Source of the DNA: Mariniphaga sp.
Lineage (GTDB): Bacteria; Bacteroidota; Bacteroidia; Bacteroidales; Prolixibacteraceae
Direction: 5' to 3'
Assembly: GCA_024636975.1 (NCBI GenBank)
Contig: JAGXGA010000032.1
Coordinates: forward strand, 62,001 to 126,000
DNA: 64,000 nt
Below the pieces are notes generated by a model that searched no databases, was not told the DNA's origin, and saw only the letters and a list, made by a program, of their open reading frames with translations. Of the stretch, positions 7,441-16,939 are shown in pieces (positions within the stretch are counted from its first letter, which is position 1; each line of letters begins with the position of its first letter). The translations under genes and the position numbers were made by a program.

Positions 7441-9282
7441 ATGAAAACAAAATGCTTAAACAGAATAGGTTTGATTGCAGGGATTGTTCTTGTTTGTTAC
7501 GGGTTGCAAATATCCTGCACATCAGACCAGCCGTTTGACAAAATTGCAAAGGTGACTATTCAAATTCCATTGCCGGAAACAGATAACCTTAAAAGTACCA
7601 AATCCATTTCCGCTGTTGCTGGCGTAACTGTTACAGTAACTACCGGGGATGAAATCCTTGCCGAAGAAGAATTATCCGTTTCGGGAAACACCGCGAGCGG
7701 TACAGTTGTAATTTCTCCTGGCGAAAACATAACTTTTACTGTGGAAGCAAGAGACGAAGAGGATATCGTTCAGTGGCAGGGTTCAACAACTCTCGATGTT
7801 GTGGATGATTTTGCCGTAGATTTAGTATTGGAGCCCATCCTGCCCATGGCCACCGTTTTACAGGCTTCGAAAGCAGAGAATTCAGTAAATCTTTCCTGGA
7901 CACAAAGTTCCGATAATGATTTCGGACGGTACGAATTGCATCGATCTGCATCAGAAAATGATTTAGGTGATAATCTCTATTCAACGACTGCAATAGATGA
8001 AACACAATTCAACGATACTCTGATAGTTGAAGGGCAAAGCTTTTTCTATACGCTGATAGTATTTGACACCGAAGATTTCAGTGCCAGCAGTAACGTGGCT
8101 CAGGTTGATTTGCCCATCATTTATCCAATGCCAATTTCTTTATTTTTAATTTCGAATGACAGTAACCGGGTGAGACTTTCCTGGACACAAAATACAGACA
8201 ACGACTTTGCCGGTTATGAATTGCAACGGTCACTTTCAGAAGGTGAACCGGGTGCAGTTATATTTTCATCTTCCATTGCAACCGACACCTTGTTTGAAGA
8301 CATACGGGTAGAAGAAGGAATAAGTTATTTCTATACCTGTCTGGCAACCGATACTGCAGGAAATAGTACAAGCAGTAATCAAATTCAGGTACGTATGCCC
8401 ATAATTAACCCTACGCCCAGTATTCTGGAAGCTGCCTACAATGATATGATTTACCTTTCCTGGGCTGAAAATCCCGATCCTGATTTCGCATCGTATGAAT
8501 TGTATCGCTCGCGAACCGGGGATGATCCATGGGAAAATATTCATTCAACATCAGATATTACGGAAACTGATTTTATAGATGAGACAGCTATGGCAGGCAA
8601 TACTTATTATTACAAGGTTATTGTATTTGACACCGACGGATTAAGCGCAGAAAGCAATGTTGTTCAAATTGAGGTGCCCGGCACTCCTCCAACGCCGGTT
8701 TATCTGGAGGGATTTGCCGAAGGTGATTATTCATATCTTTACTGGGAAGAGAGTATCGATAAAGATTTCGAAAGGTATGATGTATACAGGTCACAAACAA
8801 AAAACCTTTGGGGACAAAGAGTTTATACATTTCATGAAGTTTCTGATACCTATTTTTTTGATGAAGAGGCAAGGGAAGGAAATACATATTATTACAGAGT
8901 GATTGTTTACGATACTGAGAAACTTTATTCAGAAAGCAATGTAGTAGAGGTAATATTAAACCCCTACCCTCCCAATCCGGTCAAATTGGCAGGGGCTTAC
9001 CAAATGGTCGACAGTGTTATGATGATTCAGCTTTCATGGTCTGAAAATAACGACTGGGATTTTGATTATTATGAATTGTATCGTTCAGACAAGGATAATG
9101 ATATTGGTATAAGCATCTTTTCAACCTATGATAATACCATTACTTATTATGAGGATACAGATATAGGATTCAACAGTACCTTTTATTATACCCTTGTGGT
9201 TTACGATAAGAGTGGACTAAGCACAAACAGTAATGTTGTGCAGGTTTCCACACTTTATTTTAATTACAGTGTAGAGCCCTGA
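7441..9282 (+). CDS. Lipoprotein with five fibronectin type III repeats
   Basis: The start at 7441 gives a clean lipoprotein signal (MKTKCLNRIGL... LQISC). The in-frame ATG at 7408 would overlap the upstream gene and place 11 extra residues before the signal, so it was not chosen. After a ~120-residue beta-rich domain come five tandem repeats of about 95 residues. Each has LSW(T/A)..., a D(F)xxYELxRS strand, an FYT/YYYxVIVFDT strand and SxSNVVQ at the end, typical of FN3 domains. Mature length is about 590 residues. The protein is likely an envelope or surface scaffold or adhesin and is the last gene of the trio. Repeats 3 and 4 are most alike, consistent with internal duplication. The ligand is unknown. 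Confidence 0.75.
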   Translation: MKTKCLNRIGLIAGIVLVCYGLQISCTSDQPFDKIAKVTIQIPLPETDNLKSTKSISAVAGVTVTVTTGDEILAEEELSVSGNTASGTVVISPGENITFTVEARDEEDIVQWQGSTTLDVVDDFAVDLVLEPILPMATVLQASKAENSVNLSWTQSSDNDFGRYELHRSASENDLGDNLYSTTAIDETQFNDTLIVEGQSFFYTLIVFDTEDFSASSNVAQVDLPIIYPMPISLFLISNDSNRVRLSWTQNTDNDFAGYELQRSLSEGEPGAVIFSSSIATDTLFEDIRVEEGISYFYTCLATDTAGNSTSSNQIQVRMPIINPTPSILEAAYNDMIYLSWAENPDPDFASYELYRSRTGDDPWENIHSTSDITETDFIDETAMAGNTYYYKVIVFDTDGLSAESNVVQIEVPGTPPTPVYLEGFAEGDYSYLYWEESIDKDFERYDVYRSQTKNLWGQRVYTFHEVSDTYFFDEEAREGNTYYYRVIVYDTEKLYSESNVVEVILNPYPPNPVKLAGAYQMVDSVMMIQLSWSENNDWDFDYYELYRSDKDNDIGISIFSTYDNTITYYEDTDIGFNSTFYYTLVVYDKSGLSTNSNVVQVSTLYFNYSVEP

Positions 9283-9472
9283 CTTCGGTCACACATCCAA
9301 TGCATCAGAAGGGTCAGGAAGCTGCTCCGCCTGTTTATTAAATTAATTGAAAATAATGAATCATTTAATCATAGTATTGTTTTGGCTGGCTAACATATAG
9401 CCAGGAATTTATCGGTAATAACAAGTACTGGTGGAAGTTATCAGAAATCATAGAATTGATGATTGGTCATCT

Positions 9473-10540
9473 CTATTTTGATTCTTTAAAAATGTTACTT
9501 TCAATCATTGCCTGAAAGGAATCTTCCATGGTCTCTTTCATCGACCTGAAAGTAATTCCCAGTTCTCTTTTAATTTTTGAATTGTCAGCTTTCCATTCAA
9601 TATTTACATTATTCCGAATAAATTTTCGTGTAAGTGTTTTATTTAATAAAGGCCCGATAATAAGAATCAACCATTTAGGAACAGCTGACTTGGGGATAGG
9701 ATATTTATCGCCAAATTTTGGAATCAGTACCTGAGCCATATCATAGAAATTTGTGCTTTGAGCCACTGTTATATACCGTCCATTTGCATCCGGCTTAAAC
9801 CCTGCTTCAAAATGAGCATCTGCCACATCCCTGACATCAACCAGGCCAATACCCAGTTTGGGTGCCCCACGCTTAAAGGTACCATCACCCATTTGTTTTA
9901 AAATTCTGAAACTTTCCGATGTTGTAGCCTGTGGATTCAAAGGAGGCCCCATTACCAACGCCGGATTAATTGTAACCAAATCCCATTGTGACTGACTTCC
10001 TGCTATTTCCCATGCTTTCATTTCCGCCAGGGTCTTTGAATGGGAATACGGCTGATAATCGATTGAGGCCGTTGTATTCCAGATATCCTCTGTTAACATA
10101 CCTTTTGGTGCCTCATGACATTCAATGGCATCAGTATAAATGGCAGCACAACTGCTGGTTACCACAACTCTTTTAACCGATGGCGTTTTCTTTGCTGTAA
10201 GCAAAACATTCCCGGTTCCTTTTACTGCAGGCTCAATTAAATCTCTTTGAGGATCTGCAACTACGGTAATAAACGGAGAAGCAGTGTGAAATACCAGTTC
10301 ACATCCTTTCATTGCTTCAGCATAGGAACCTTCCTCCAGTAAATCCGATTTAAAGTACCGGATGATTCCCGGCGATTTCTGAGCCAATTCATCAAGGTGC
10401 GCCACTTTGTCTTTTTGTGGATTGCGAACAGCTGCATGAACAGTCAACCCTTCTTCCAAAAGCCTTTTCACCAGCCAGCTTGCAACATACCCGGTTGCTC
10501 CTGTAACTAAAACTGGTTTTGTTTTATCAATTTGTGTCAT
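9473..10540 (-). CDS. NAD(P)-dependent extended SDR, dihydroflavonol-reductase-like
   Basis: This 355-residue protein is an extended short-chain dehydrogenase/reductase. PVLVTGATGYVASWLVKRLL gives the GxxGxxA nucleotide motif (about 14-20), DL follows near 65, HTAS is the active-site region strand, TSSCAAIY carries the catalytic Ser, and YSHSK provides Tyr-xxx-Lys. The region around NPALVMGPPL matches the dihydroflavonol-4-reductase/cinnamoyl-CoA reductase-like branch, whose bacterial members reduce aldehydes or ketones of unknown identity. It is a single gene, convergent with the FN3 lipoprotein and separated from the Fic gene by 177 bp. The substrate is not predictable. Confidence 0.85.
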   Translation of the reverse strand: MTQIDKTKPVLVTGATGYVASWLVKRLLEEGLTVHAAVRNPQKDKVAHLDELAQKSPGIIRYFKSDLLEEGSYAEAMKGCELVFHTASPFITVVADPQRDLIEPAVKGTGNVLLTAKKTPSVKRVVVTSSCAAIYTDAIECHEAPKGMLTEDIWNTTASIDYQPYSHSKTLAEMKAWEIAGSQSQWDLVTINPALVMGPPLNPQATTSESFRILKQMGDGTFKRGAPKLGIGLVDVRDVADAHFEAGFKPDANGRYITVAQSTNFYDMAQVLIPKFGDKYPIPKSAVPKWLILIIGPLLNKTLTRKFIRNNVNIEWKADNSKIKRELGITFRSMKETMEDSFQAMIESNIFKESK

Positions 10541-10717
10541 TCTTTTGTTGATTAATGTTTATTTTTCTGCAATTTATGAAATTTACTCATACAACTTAAA
10601 GCCAGCTTTTAATCATGAATTATTTAATATGATTGAGATTTTACAGAATATGAATATTTCACCTTAAAACGTGAATAATTAAATACAAATTTAAAGCTAA
10701 TGCTATGCAAAGGTTTT

Positions 10718-11512
10718 CTAAAAAATCAGATGAAACCCTTTATCCTTACTCCTAAACTTATCAATCTCGGCTTTATAAAGCTTGACCTGTTGACTGCAAA
10801 TAAAATCTCTGAATATAGAAATTTCCTCCAATTCTTCTGTTTTGTTTAAAGCATCAATATAATCTGCCCTATCTTCGGTGAAGATTTTAATAAGAGGCTC
10901 TTGCTTATACATTTGTATGTAATTCATCATTAATCTTGAAGTTCTCCCATTTCCATCGCCAAATGGATGGATATTAACCAAATTATAATGAATATCTGCA
11001 GATAGTTTTAAAATTTCATTCCCTGAAACGTTATCTATTCTTTGGTTAACATTATCAACAAGATTAACCAGTAAATCTTCAACTTTTGTAAAATCCGGAA
11101 AATATTTCTTGTCTACATACACTTGAGCTTTTCGCAAATCTCCGGCCGAGGTATCAAAAGTCCCTGAAATCGTATTGACCATGCCCCCGGTATTTTTCAT
11201 TACCAATCCGGCAACTTTTTTTATTAAATCAATACTAATCTTTTTTTTCTGTTTTGAAATCTCTTTAAGAAATAAGAAGGCTGAATAATGGTCTTTAACC
11301 ATCAAATGATCTGTCAAAGGTTTTCCTTTGGCAGTAAGATTATTTTCAAGTAATAGTCTGGTATCATTTTCTGTTAGCGAACAGCCTTCAATCTTAGTAG
11401 AATTATACACAATCGAAATCATTGAAAACTTTTCATAATCAATAGCCTCCGACAATCTAAGTTCAAGAAATTCTTTTCTTAATATTTCTAATTCCTGCCA
11501 CATATAACACAA
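10718..11512 (-). CDS. Fic family protein with N-terminal inhibitory motif
   Basis: The Fic core HPFGDGNGRTSR (182-193) matches the catalytic consensus HxFx(D/E)GNGRxxR. Fic enzymes transfer AMP or other nucleotide groups from NTPs to protein hydroxyls. Near the N-terminus STKIEG (38-43) fits the inhibitory-helix motif (S/T)xxxE(G/N), in which Glu42 blocks productive ATP binding. With the motif N-terminal in the same chain, this is a class II Fic protein, so no separate antitoxin gene is expected and none is seen. A second in-frame ATG at 11503 (MWQELE) is an equally plausible start. The gene is flanked by unrelated SDR genes, and its target is unknown. Confidence 0.88.
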   Translation of the reverse strand: MCYMWQELEILRKEFLELRLSEAIDYEKFSMISIVYNSTKIEGCSLTENDTRLLLENNLTAKGKPLTDHLMVKDHYSAFLFLKEISKQKKKISIDLIKKVAGLVMKNTGGMVNTISGTFDTSAGDLRKAQVYVDKKYFPDFTKVEDLLVNLVDNVNQRIDNVSGNEILKLSADIHYNLVNIHPFGDGNGRTSRLMMNYIQMYKQEPLIKIFTEDRADYIDALNKTEELEEISIFRDFICSQQVKLYKAEIDKFRSKDKGFHLIF

Positions 11513-11756
11513 ATATAATTTAAAATTTACGGAAGGCTCCTAACTCATCATAACATTTTACACAAGGTTCTGGGGCATGGGGTTTTCTATCTTAATTATG
11601 TCCATCTTGCTTAATTAGCAGGCCGGAAGGGTATTAAATGCTTAAATTAATTTTGCCGGCCTGCAACCAATCTCCCCGGCCATTCATGCAGCAATACCAG
11701 AAAACTTTTCCCGGCGTGTGACTGTTCCTTTAAACAGTCAAATTATTGGTAATTAA

Positions 11757-13175
11757 ATGAAAATACTTCTTACAGGTACAACCGGATACATTGGCCAACG
11801 TCTGCTTCCTTCCCTGCTCGAAGCAGGGCATGAGGTGGTGTGTTGTGTACGTGATAAAAAACGTTTCGATGTTTCACGGGTTGCAGGACAAAAGGCAGTA
11901 GCAATTGAAGTGGATTTCCTAAAAAAGGAAACAATGGAGAATATCCCGGCGGATATTGATGCAGCGTATTACCTCATCCATTCCATGTCAGCTGCAATCG
12001 ACACGTTCGATGAACTGGAGGCCATGTCGGCCATCAATTTTAAAAATCGCATAGGACAAACCAGGGCAAAACAGGTGATTTACCTGGGCGGCATTGCAAA
12101 TTCAGAAGAACTGTCGAAACACCTGGAATCGAGAAAACATGTGGAGGAAATACTGGGCTCGGCAAATTACAGGCTGACAACCTTAAGAGCGGGTATAATT
12201 GTCGGTTCAGGCAGCGCGTCATTCGAAATCATCCGTGATCTGGTGGAAAAACTGCCTGTGATGATTGCCCCCAGATGGTTAAAAACCCGTTCGCAGCCCC
12301 TTTCCATACGCAATGTAATTGAATGCCTGACCGGGGTTTTGCTACGTGAGGAAACTTACGACAACACATACGATATTGGCGGCCCTGAGATTCTTACCTA
12401 CAAGCAAATGCTGCTGCAGTATGCAAAAGTACGTGGACTGAAGCGCAGGATCATCGATGTACCACTTTTGACCCCCCGGTTATCGTCATACTGGCTCTAT
12501 TTTGTCACGTCAACCTCATACAATCTTGCTGTAAACTTAGTAAACAGCATGAAAGTAGAGGTAATTGCCGAAAAAAATGATCTGCACCGGCTGTTGGGTA
12601 TCGAACTTATAACCTACGAACAGGCAGTCAGGAATGCACTTAACCGGATCGACAGGCAGGAAGTTCATTCCAGGTGGACCGATGCAGGTTCGGGCAGGTT
12701 GCTTGATAAAGGGATTTCCGCTCTTTCCGAAGTTCCTGCTTATGGTGTATTTAAAGATGTAAAGGTTAGGCCGGTTACGGATGAGAACATTACTATTGAG
12801 AATTTTCTTTCGATTGGGGGCAACAGAGGCTGGTATTATGCCGATTGGCTGTGGGGTCTGCGGGGATTTGCCGATAAGTTGTTTGGCGGAGTTGGCCTGC
12901 GCAGGGGCAGGAAGAGCGAAATTAACATTAATGCAGGCGAATCGCTCGATTTCTGGCGCGTGTTATATGCCAGCAAGCAGGAAAAGCACCTGCTTCTTTA
13001 TGCCGAAATGAAGCTCCCGGGCGAGGCCTGGCTTGAATTTAAAATAAACGACGGGAAACTTTACCAGACAGCCACTTTCAGGCCACTGGGCTTACCAGGC
13101 AGGATATACTGGTTTTTGATGCTGCCCTTCCATGCATTTATATTTAATGGAATGATTAAAAATATAGCCCGATAA
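11757..13175 (+). CDS. SDR family NAD(P)-binding oxidoreductase with DUF2867-like tail
   Basis: Residues 1 to about 290 form an atypical SDR: ILLTGTTGYIGQRLLPSL (TGxxGxxG), AYYLIHSM, VIYLGGI, LRAGIIVGSGSASFE and YDIGGPEILTY. The C-terminal ~170 residues (WYYADWLWGLRGFADKLFGGVGLRRGR ... then a pattern of paired Trp/Leu strands ending PGRIYWFLMLPFHAFIFNGM) look like the DUF2867 lipid-binding-like domain often fused to this SDR type. Related proteins are annotated as NAD(P)H-binding or DUF2867-containing SDRs without a proven reaction. The gene is monocistronic, with 215 bp to the next gene. Confidence 0.8.
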   Translation: MKILLTGTTGYIGQRLLPSLLEAGHEVVCCVRDKKRFDVSRVAGQKAVAIEVDFLKKETMENIPADIDAAYYLIHSMSAAIDTFDELEAMSAINFKNRIGQTRAKQVIYLGGIANSEELSKHLESRKHVEEILGSANYRLTTLRAGIIVGSGSASFEIIRDLVEKLPVMIAPRWLKTRSQPLSIRNVIECLTGVLLREETYDNTYDIGGPEILTYKQMLLQYAKVRGLKRRIIDVPLLTPRLSSYWLYFVTSTSYNLAVNLVNSMKVEVIAEKNDLHRLLGIELITYEQAVRNALNRIDRQEVHSRWTDAGSGRLLDKGISALSEVPAYGVFKDVKVRPVTDENITIENFLSIGGNRGWYYADWLWGLRGFADKLFGGVGLRRGRKSEININAGESLDFWRVLYASKQEKHLLLYAEMKLPGEAWLEFKINDGKLYQTATFRPLGLPGRIYWFLMLPFHAFIFNGMIKNIAR

Positions 13176-13390
13176 AAGCCTGCTAATCATTGGGCATGAA
13201 TGGTATTTCAAAAAAAAGTCTCTATCTGCCAAACCTTTACAACCAGTTACGAACATTTTGTTTGTTCCAAATGTTGACTTTTTGTAAATAAAACCAGTTA
13301 TTCCTTACCCAATCTGCACCTGGGACAAAACCATACGAATGCTTCACAGCATCAATGTAATTTAAGTTATTCATTATTTAGAAAAATAGT

Positions 13391-14377
13391 ATGAGCCCCA
13401 ATAACACACTTTCAAAAAATGGCTATGATTCAGCAAGTCCGGGAGCAATTCCAAAAAAAGGTTGGAAAGATATAATCATGCGGCTAAAGGATCGCATCGG
13501 AGAAGACAACGTTTCAATTGTTGCAGCCGGAGTAGCCTTTTACTTTTTTCTGGCCATGTTTCCGGCCATATCGGCAATTGTTTCAATTTACGGGCTGGTG
13601 GTTGAGCCTGCCGAAGTTGAACAGCAGCTTAAACAGGTAGCCGATGTTTTGCCTGCTGATGCCCATGAGATGATATCGCGCATTTTAACACAAACTGCCG
13701 AAAAATCATCAGAATCATTAAGCTTAAGTCTTATTATAAGCATCCTCTTCAGTTTATGGAGCGCCAACAAGGCTACAACAGCGGTATTCACAGGAGTAAA
13801 CATAGCCTATCATGAATCTGATGACCGGAATTTCTTCAAAAAAATAGGTATTACCCTTCTTTTTACATTGGGTGCTATATTCACCGGGATTATTGCCGTT
13901 GCTTTTGTAATTGCCTTTCCTGCCCTGATCGACAAGCTGGGACTTTCCTCCCTGCTGCAGAACGGGCTTGCACTTCTGCGTTGGGTAATCCTTGCCGGCA
14001 TTGTGTATTTTGCATTTATTTTGCTTTACAGGACAGCACCTCATCGGTCAACGCCTAAAATGAAATGGGTTAACCCGGGCGCCATTTTTGCCACTGTTCT
14101 GTGGATGGGGGGGTCTTTGCTTTTTACCCTTTACATTAATAATTTCACGTCATACGATAAAACATATGGTACTATTGCAGCTGTAGTAATACTGATGCTT
14201 TGGTTTTTCCTGACCGGGTTTATAATTTTGCTTGGGGCTGAACTCAATTCAGAAATTGAACACCAGACCCGTGTGGATACCACTATAGGCGGTGTAAAAC
14301 CCATGGGAGAAAGAGGAGCGCATTTTGCCGATCGTGTGGCAGAGAGCAGCAAAGACAAGGGCAAGAGCAATGGTTAA
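13391..14377 (+). CDS. YihY/BrkB family inner-membrane protein
   Basis: The 328-residue protein has about six membrane segments with the YihY/BrkB pattern. VAAGVAFYFFLAMFPAISAIVSIYGL (about 43-68) is the first, LWSANKATTAVFTGVNIAY is the family signature between helices 2 and 3, and later come a TYGTIAAVVILMLWFFLTGFIILLGAELNSE block. The family is widely distributed and of unknown transport function; the historical ribonuclease BN name is not supported for it. A cytoplasmic tail rich in charged residues ends the protein. It converges on the App1-like pair with a 30-bp gap. Confidence 0.9.
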   Translation: MSPNNTLSKNGYDSASPGAIPKKGWKDIIMRLKDRIGEDNVSIVAAGVAFYFFLAMFPAISAIVSIYGLVVEPAEVEQQLKQVADVLPADAHEMISRILTQTAEKSSESLSLSLIISILFSLWSANKATTAVFTGVNIAYHESDDRNFFKKIGITLLFTLGAIFTGIIAVAFVIAFPALIDKLGLSSLLQNGLALLRWVILAGIVYFAFILLYRTAPHRSTPKMKWVNPGAIFATVLWMGGSLLFTLYINNFTSYDKTYGTIAAVVILMLWFFLTGFIILLGAELNSEIEHQTRVDTTIGGVKPMGERGAHFADRVAESSKDKGKSNG

Positions 14378-14407
14378 TGATGCCTTCAGCTGCAATACCT
14401 GAAGTAA

Positions 14408-15457
14408 TTATATCCATTTCATTTCTGAAGCATGTTCCAATGCTTTTTGGGAATCAGTTAGTATCAAAAAGGGCACATCCATTTTCTTTGCCATTTGCTC
14501 CAGCTCAGTTTTCCGTTTATCGTTATGCACATGCCTGACGTAAATTGCTTTTATCCTGCCCGGAAATTCATTATAGATTTCATAGTAAATTTCAGGGTCT
14601 TTCTGTCCGCTGTCGCCAATGAGTATAAATGACAAGCGGTTAAATACCTTAAGGATTTGGGAGATATACTCTTTCTTGTAGGGGCTCGTGTCCTGCTTCA
14701 ACCACTGCTCCGGACTCAGTCCAAGGTTCCGGAGAAAAAATGGAGCTTTGGGAAGGTTTTGAAGTTCACAAAATTCCACCAGCATGTCGTACAGATTCCA
14801 TGAACTGCCTGATACAAAAAAAAGGGGATTTTTATCTTTTGAGGAAAGTTTGTGATAAAGCATTTCCACACCAGTAAAAGCAGCCCTGTTTCGTGCATTC
14901 TGGGTTAGCATTATTCTGAGTTTTTTTAATGTGTTCATGGCCGATGATTTGATAATGGTGTCGTCAACATCGGAAATAATACCAAAACAATTCTGCTGAT
15001 TGCTGATAAGTACAAAAGCTTTAGCCGTTTTTTCAAACTCAACGTCGTAAGGCATTTCTGTTATCTGAAGCAAGGCTTCATGCCAGCCATCGGTTATTTT
15101 TTTTTCGGAAGGAACGATAAAAACCAACTTGAAGAATCCCTCTTCATTGCTTACCGTCTTTGCAAATATCCCTTCCATTTCGGCTTCAATTGTCACACCT
15201 GGAATTTCATCGCTTTCATACCGCTTCCATATCTTATGAATATTATTCCACAGTGAATTGCTTAGCTCCTGCTCACTATGAATGACATCTTCTTTTTCCA
15301 GAACACGCCCCTCAATAAAAAACTGCTCACCGGTTCCGTAACCACGGTAAGGATAAATAATTACCGGATCGAACAAATTAAGGGCATCTTTTATCTTCAG
15401 CTTTACCTTGTCAATAGAGTTTTCTGCCTTGTGTGTTTTATTTCTGAATAAGGACAT
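14408..15457 (-). CDS. App1-like phosphatase (DUF2183), copy A
   Basis: The catalytic half matches the App1 phosphatidate-phosphatase domain of the HAD superfamily: GIISDVDDTIIKS carries the DxDxT nucleophile motif, FFVSGSSWNLYDMLVEF is the second block, and FILIGDSGQKDPEIY is the acidic C-terminal motif. In yeast App1 this domain dephosphorylates phosphatidic acid, so a lipid phosphatase role is plausible but unproven. The start at 15457 (MSLFRN) gives an N-terminus comparable to the neighbouring paralogue; the longer frame from 15496 would add 13 residues. No signal peptide is evident. It lies 71 bp after its paralogue and they are probably co-transcribed leftward. Confidence 0.85.
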   Translation of the reverse strand: MSLFRNKTHKAENSIDKVKLKIKDALNLFDPVIIYPYRGYGTGEQFFIEGRVLEKEDVIHSEQELSNSLWNNIHKIWKRYESDEIPGVTIEAEMEGIFAKTVSNEEGFFKLVFIVPSEKKITDGWHEALLQITEMPYDVEFEKTAKAFVLISNQQNCFGIISDVDDTIIKSSAMNTLKKLRIMLTQNARNRAAFTGVEMLYHKLSSKDKNPLFFVSGSSWNLYDMLVEFCELQNLPKAPFFLRNLGLSPEQWLKQDTSPYKKEYISQILKVFNRLSFILIGDSGQKDPEIYYEIYNEFPGRIKAIYVRHVHNDKRKTELEQMAKKMDVPFLILTDSQKALEHASEMKWI

Positions 15458-15528
15458 AAATGATAAACAGGAATTCATAAAAAAAAGTTCAACCATATTT
15501 CCAGCACCTGACTAACAGTAATAATTGT

Positions 15529-16659
15529 TTAATTAACGGTTTCATCTGCCTCCTTTTCACCAGTAATGCGATCAACAGTATTGTCGGTAATCCAGCCGCG
15601 GGAAAGCGCATGATGGGCAGCTTCAAGGGTACTTTTCACCAGCAGCAATTCAACACCGTATTTTTGTACCTGATTCGCAATTTTCAGAACTTTTCCATGG
15701 CTTGCAGAGTTCACATCCCGAATGTAGACCATTTTTATCCTGCCCGGAAAATCTTTAATCACCTGCAGATAGATTTCAGCATCGTGCTGACCAGAGTCTC
15801 CTATCAGGATAAATGGAATGCCCGAAATAATTTTAAAAATCCGTTCTACCTGCAACAGCTTATGATCGGTATTACTTCCGGCAATGAGGTATTCCTTAGA
15901 AGGTCCTATATCACGCAACATTAGAGGCCCCTGCGGAATGTCGTGCACCCTCATAAACTCCATCAGAAAATCGTAAAGGTTCCAAGGGGAGCTTGATACA
16001 TAAAAAACAGGATTATTCCCGTTGCCTGTGGATCCTTTTACCAGCGCCTTGTAAAAGGCAACTACTCCCGGGAAGGGAACCCGGGAGTGTGCATTATGAA
16101 AAAATGTAGTTTTAAGCATTTCCCTGACACGTGTGCTGCCGGTAGGCACAATTGTATCGTCGATATCTGAAATGATACCATATTCAGAATCATCAGAGGC
16201 AACATAAACACGGCTAACCGCCTGCACTTTATCACTGTTTTTTACTATTTCATCCTCCAGCGTCAGCAAAATATTCTGCCACGGCATTCTTACCTTAATG
16301 TCATTTCCAATTGATAAATGAAATGTAAAATAGCCTTCTTCATCGGTAACGGTGGTTACCGAAATATTGTCGAAAGCAGCGCTGACTCTGACAAAAGGGA
16401 TTTCCCAGGTCATAAACCTTTTATACATTTTACTGAAGTTTTTCCATTTACTATCCTCCAGTCTGGAGATTCCAATGCCCCTGTCACGCAATACCCTTCC
16501 CGGAAAATAAAGTTCCCGCTTATTACCAAATCCCTGGTAGGGCATTATTATAACCGACCGGATGAGCCCCAACTTCTTCCCCATACGTAGTTTTGCCGCT
16601 GAGAACTTTAATTTGGAAGCATATAAAACGGAAAGCGCCTTTTTTTTTAAATGTAACAT
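15529..16659 (-). CDS. App1-like phosphatase (DUF2183), copy B
   Basis: This tandem paralogue of the downstream gene has the same organisation: an N-terminal beta-rich domain starting at VIIMPYQGFGNKRELYFPGRV, then GIISDIDDTIVPTGSTR (DxDxT), FYVSSSPWNLYDFL, and FILIGDSGQHDAEIYLQVI with PGRIKMVYIRDV. At 376 aa it matches single-domain bacterial App1 proteins. It is transcribed first in the pair. The two copies differ widely outside these motifs, pointing to an old duplication with possible division of substrates. It faces the divergent SLC13 gene across a 280-bp spacer. Confidence 0.85.
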   Translation of the reverse strand: MLHLKKKALSVLYASKLKFSAAKLRMGKKLGLIRSVIIMPYQGFGNKRELYFPGRVLRDRGIGISRLEDSKWKNFSKMYKRFMTWEIPFVRVSAAFDNISVTTVTDEEGYFTFHLSIGNDIKVRMPWQNILLTLEDEIVKNSDKVQAVSRVYVASDDSEYGIISDIDDTIVPTGSTRVREMLKTTFFHNAHSRVPFPGVVAFYKALVKGSTGNGNNPVFYVSSSPWNLYDFLMEFMRVHDIPQGPLMLRDIGPSKEYLIAGSNTDHKLLQVERIFKIISGIPFILIGDSGQHDAEIYLQVIKDFPGRIKMVYIRDVNSASHGKVLKIANQVQKYGVELLLVKSTLEAAHHALSRGWITDNTVDRITGEKEADETVN

Positions 16660-16820
16660 TTAACCTGCTTTTACCTGGCAAACAAATTCAGTTGTAAGTG
16701 ATACAGTTAATGCCAATAAAATGTTTGAACGGAATTTGTATACTGCAGAAGATAATCCCGATCGGAATTCATTCAGTGTAAATTCCCGTCTTAAATTCAA
16801 TACCGATGGAAATTGATTTC

Positions 16821-16828
16821 TATATTTG
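16821..16828 (+). promoter_or_regulatory. -7 promoter element upstream of the SLC13 permease
   Basis: TATATTTG is a perfect TAnnTTTG match. Transcription would start near 16835, leaving a leader of about 105 bases before the ATG at 16940. A -33 box is not convincing. The rest of the 280-bp spacer holds nothing recognisable. Confidence 0.35.
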
Positions 16829-16939
16829 CCTGAATTATTGCATAAAAAAAGTGTGAATTACAGTGGCATTGTGAAGTATAAAAACTACAATAAATACTCA
16901 CTGCTGCATGCACTGTTTCTATTATAAGGGAAGTGGAAA

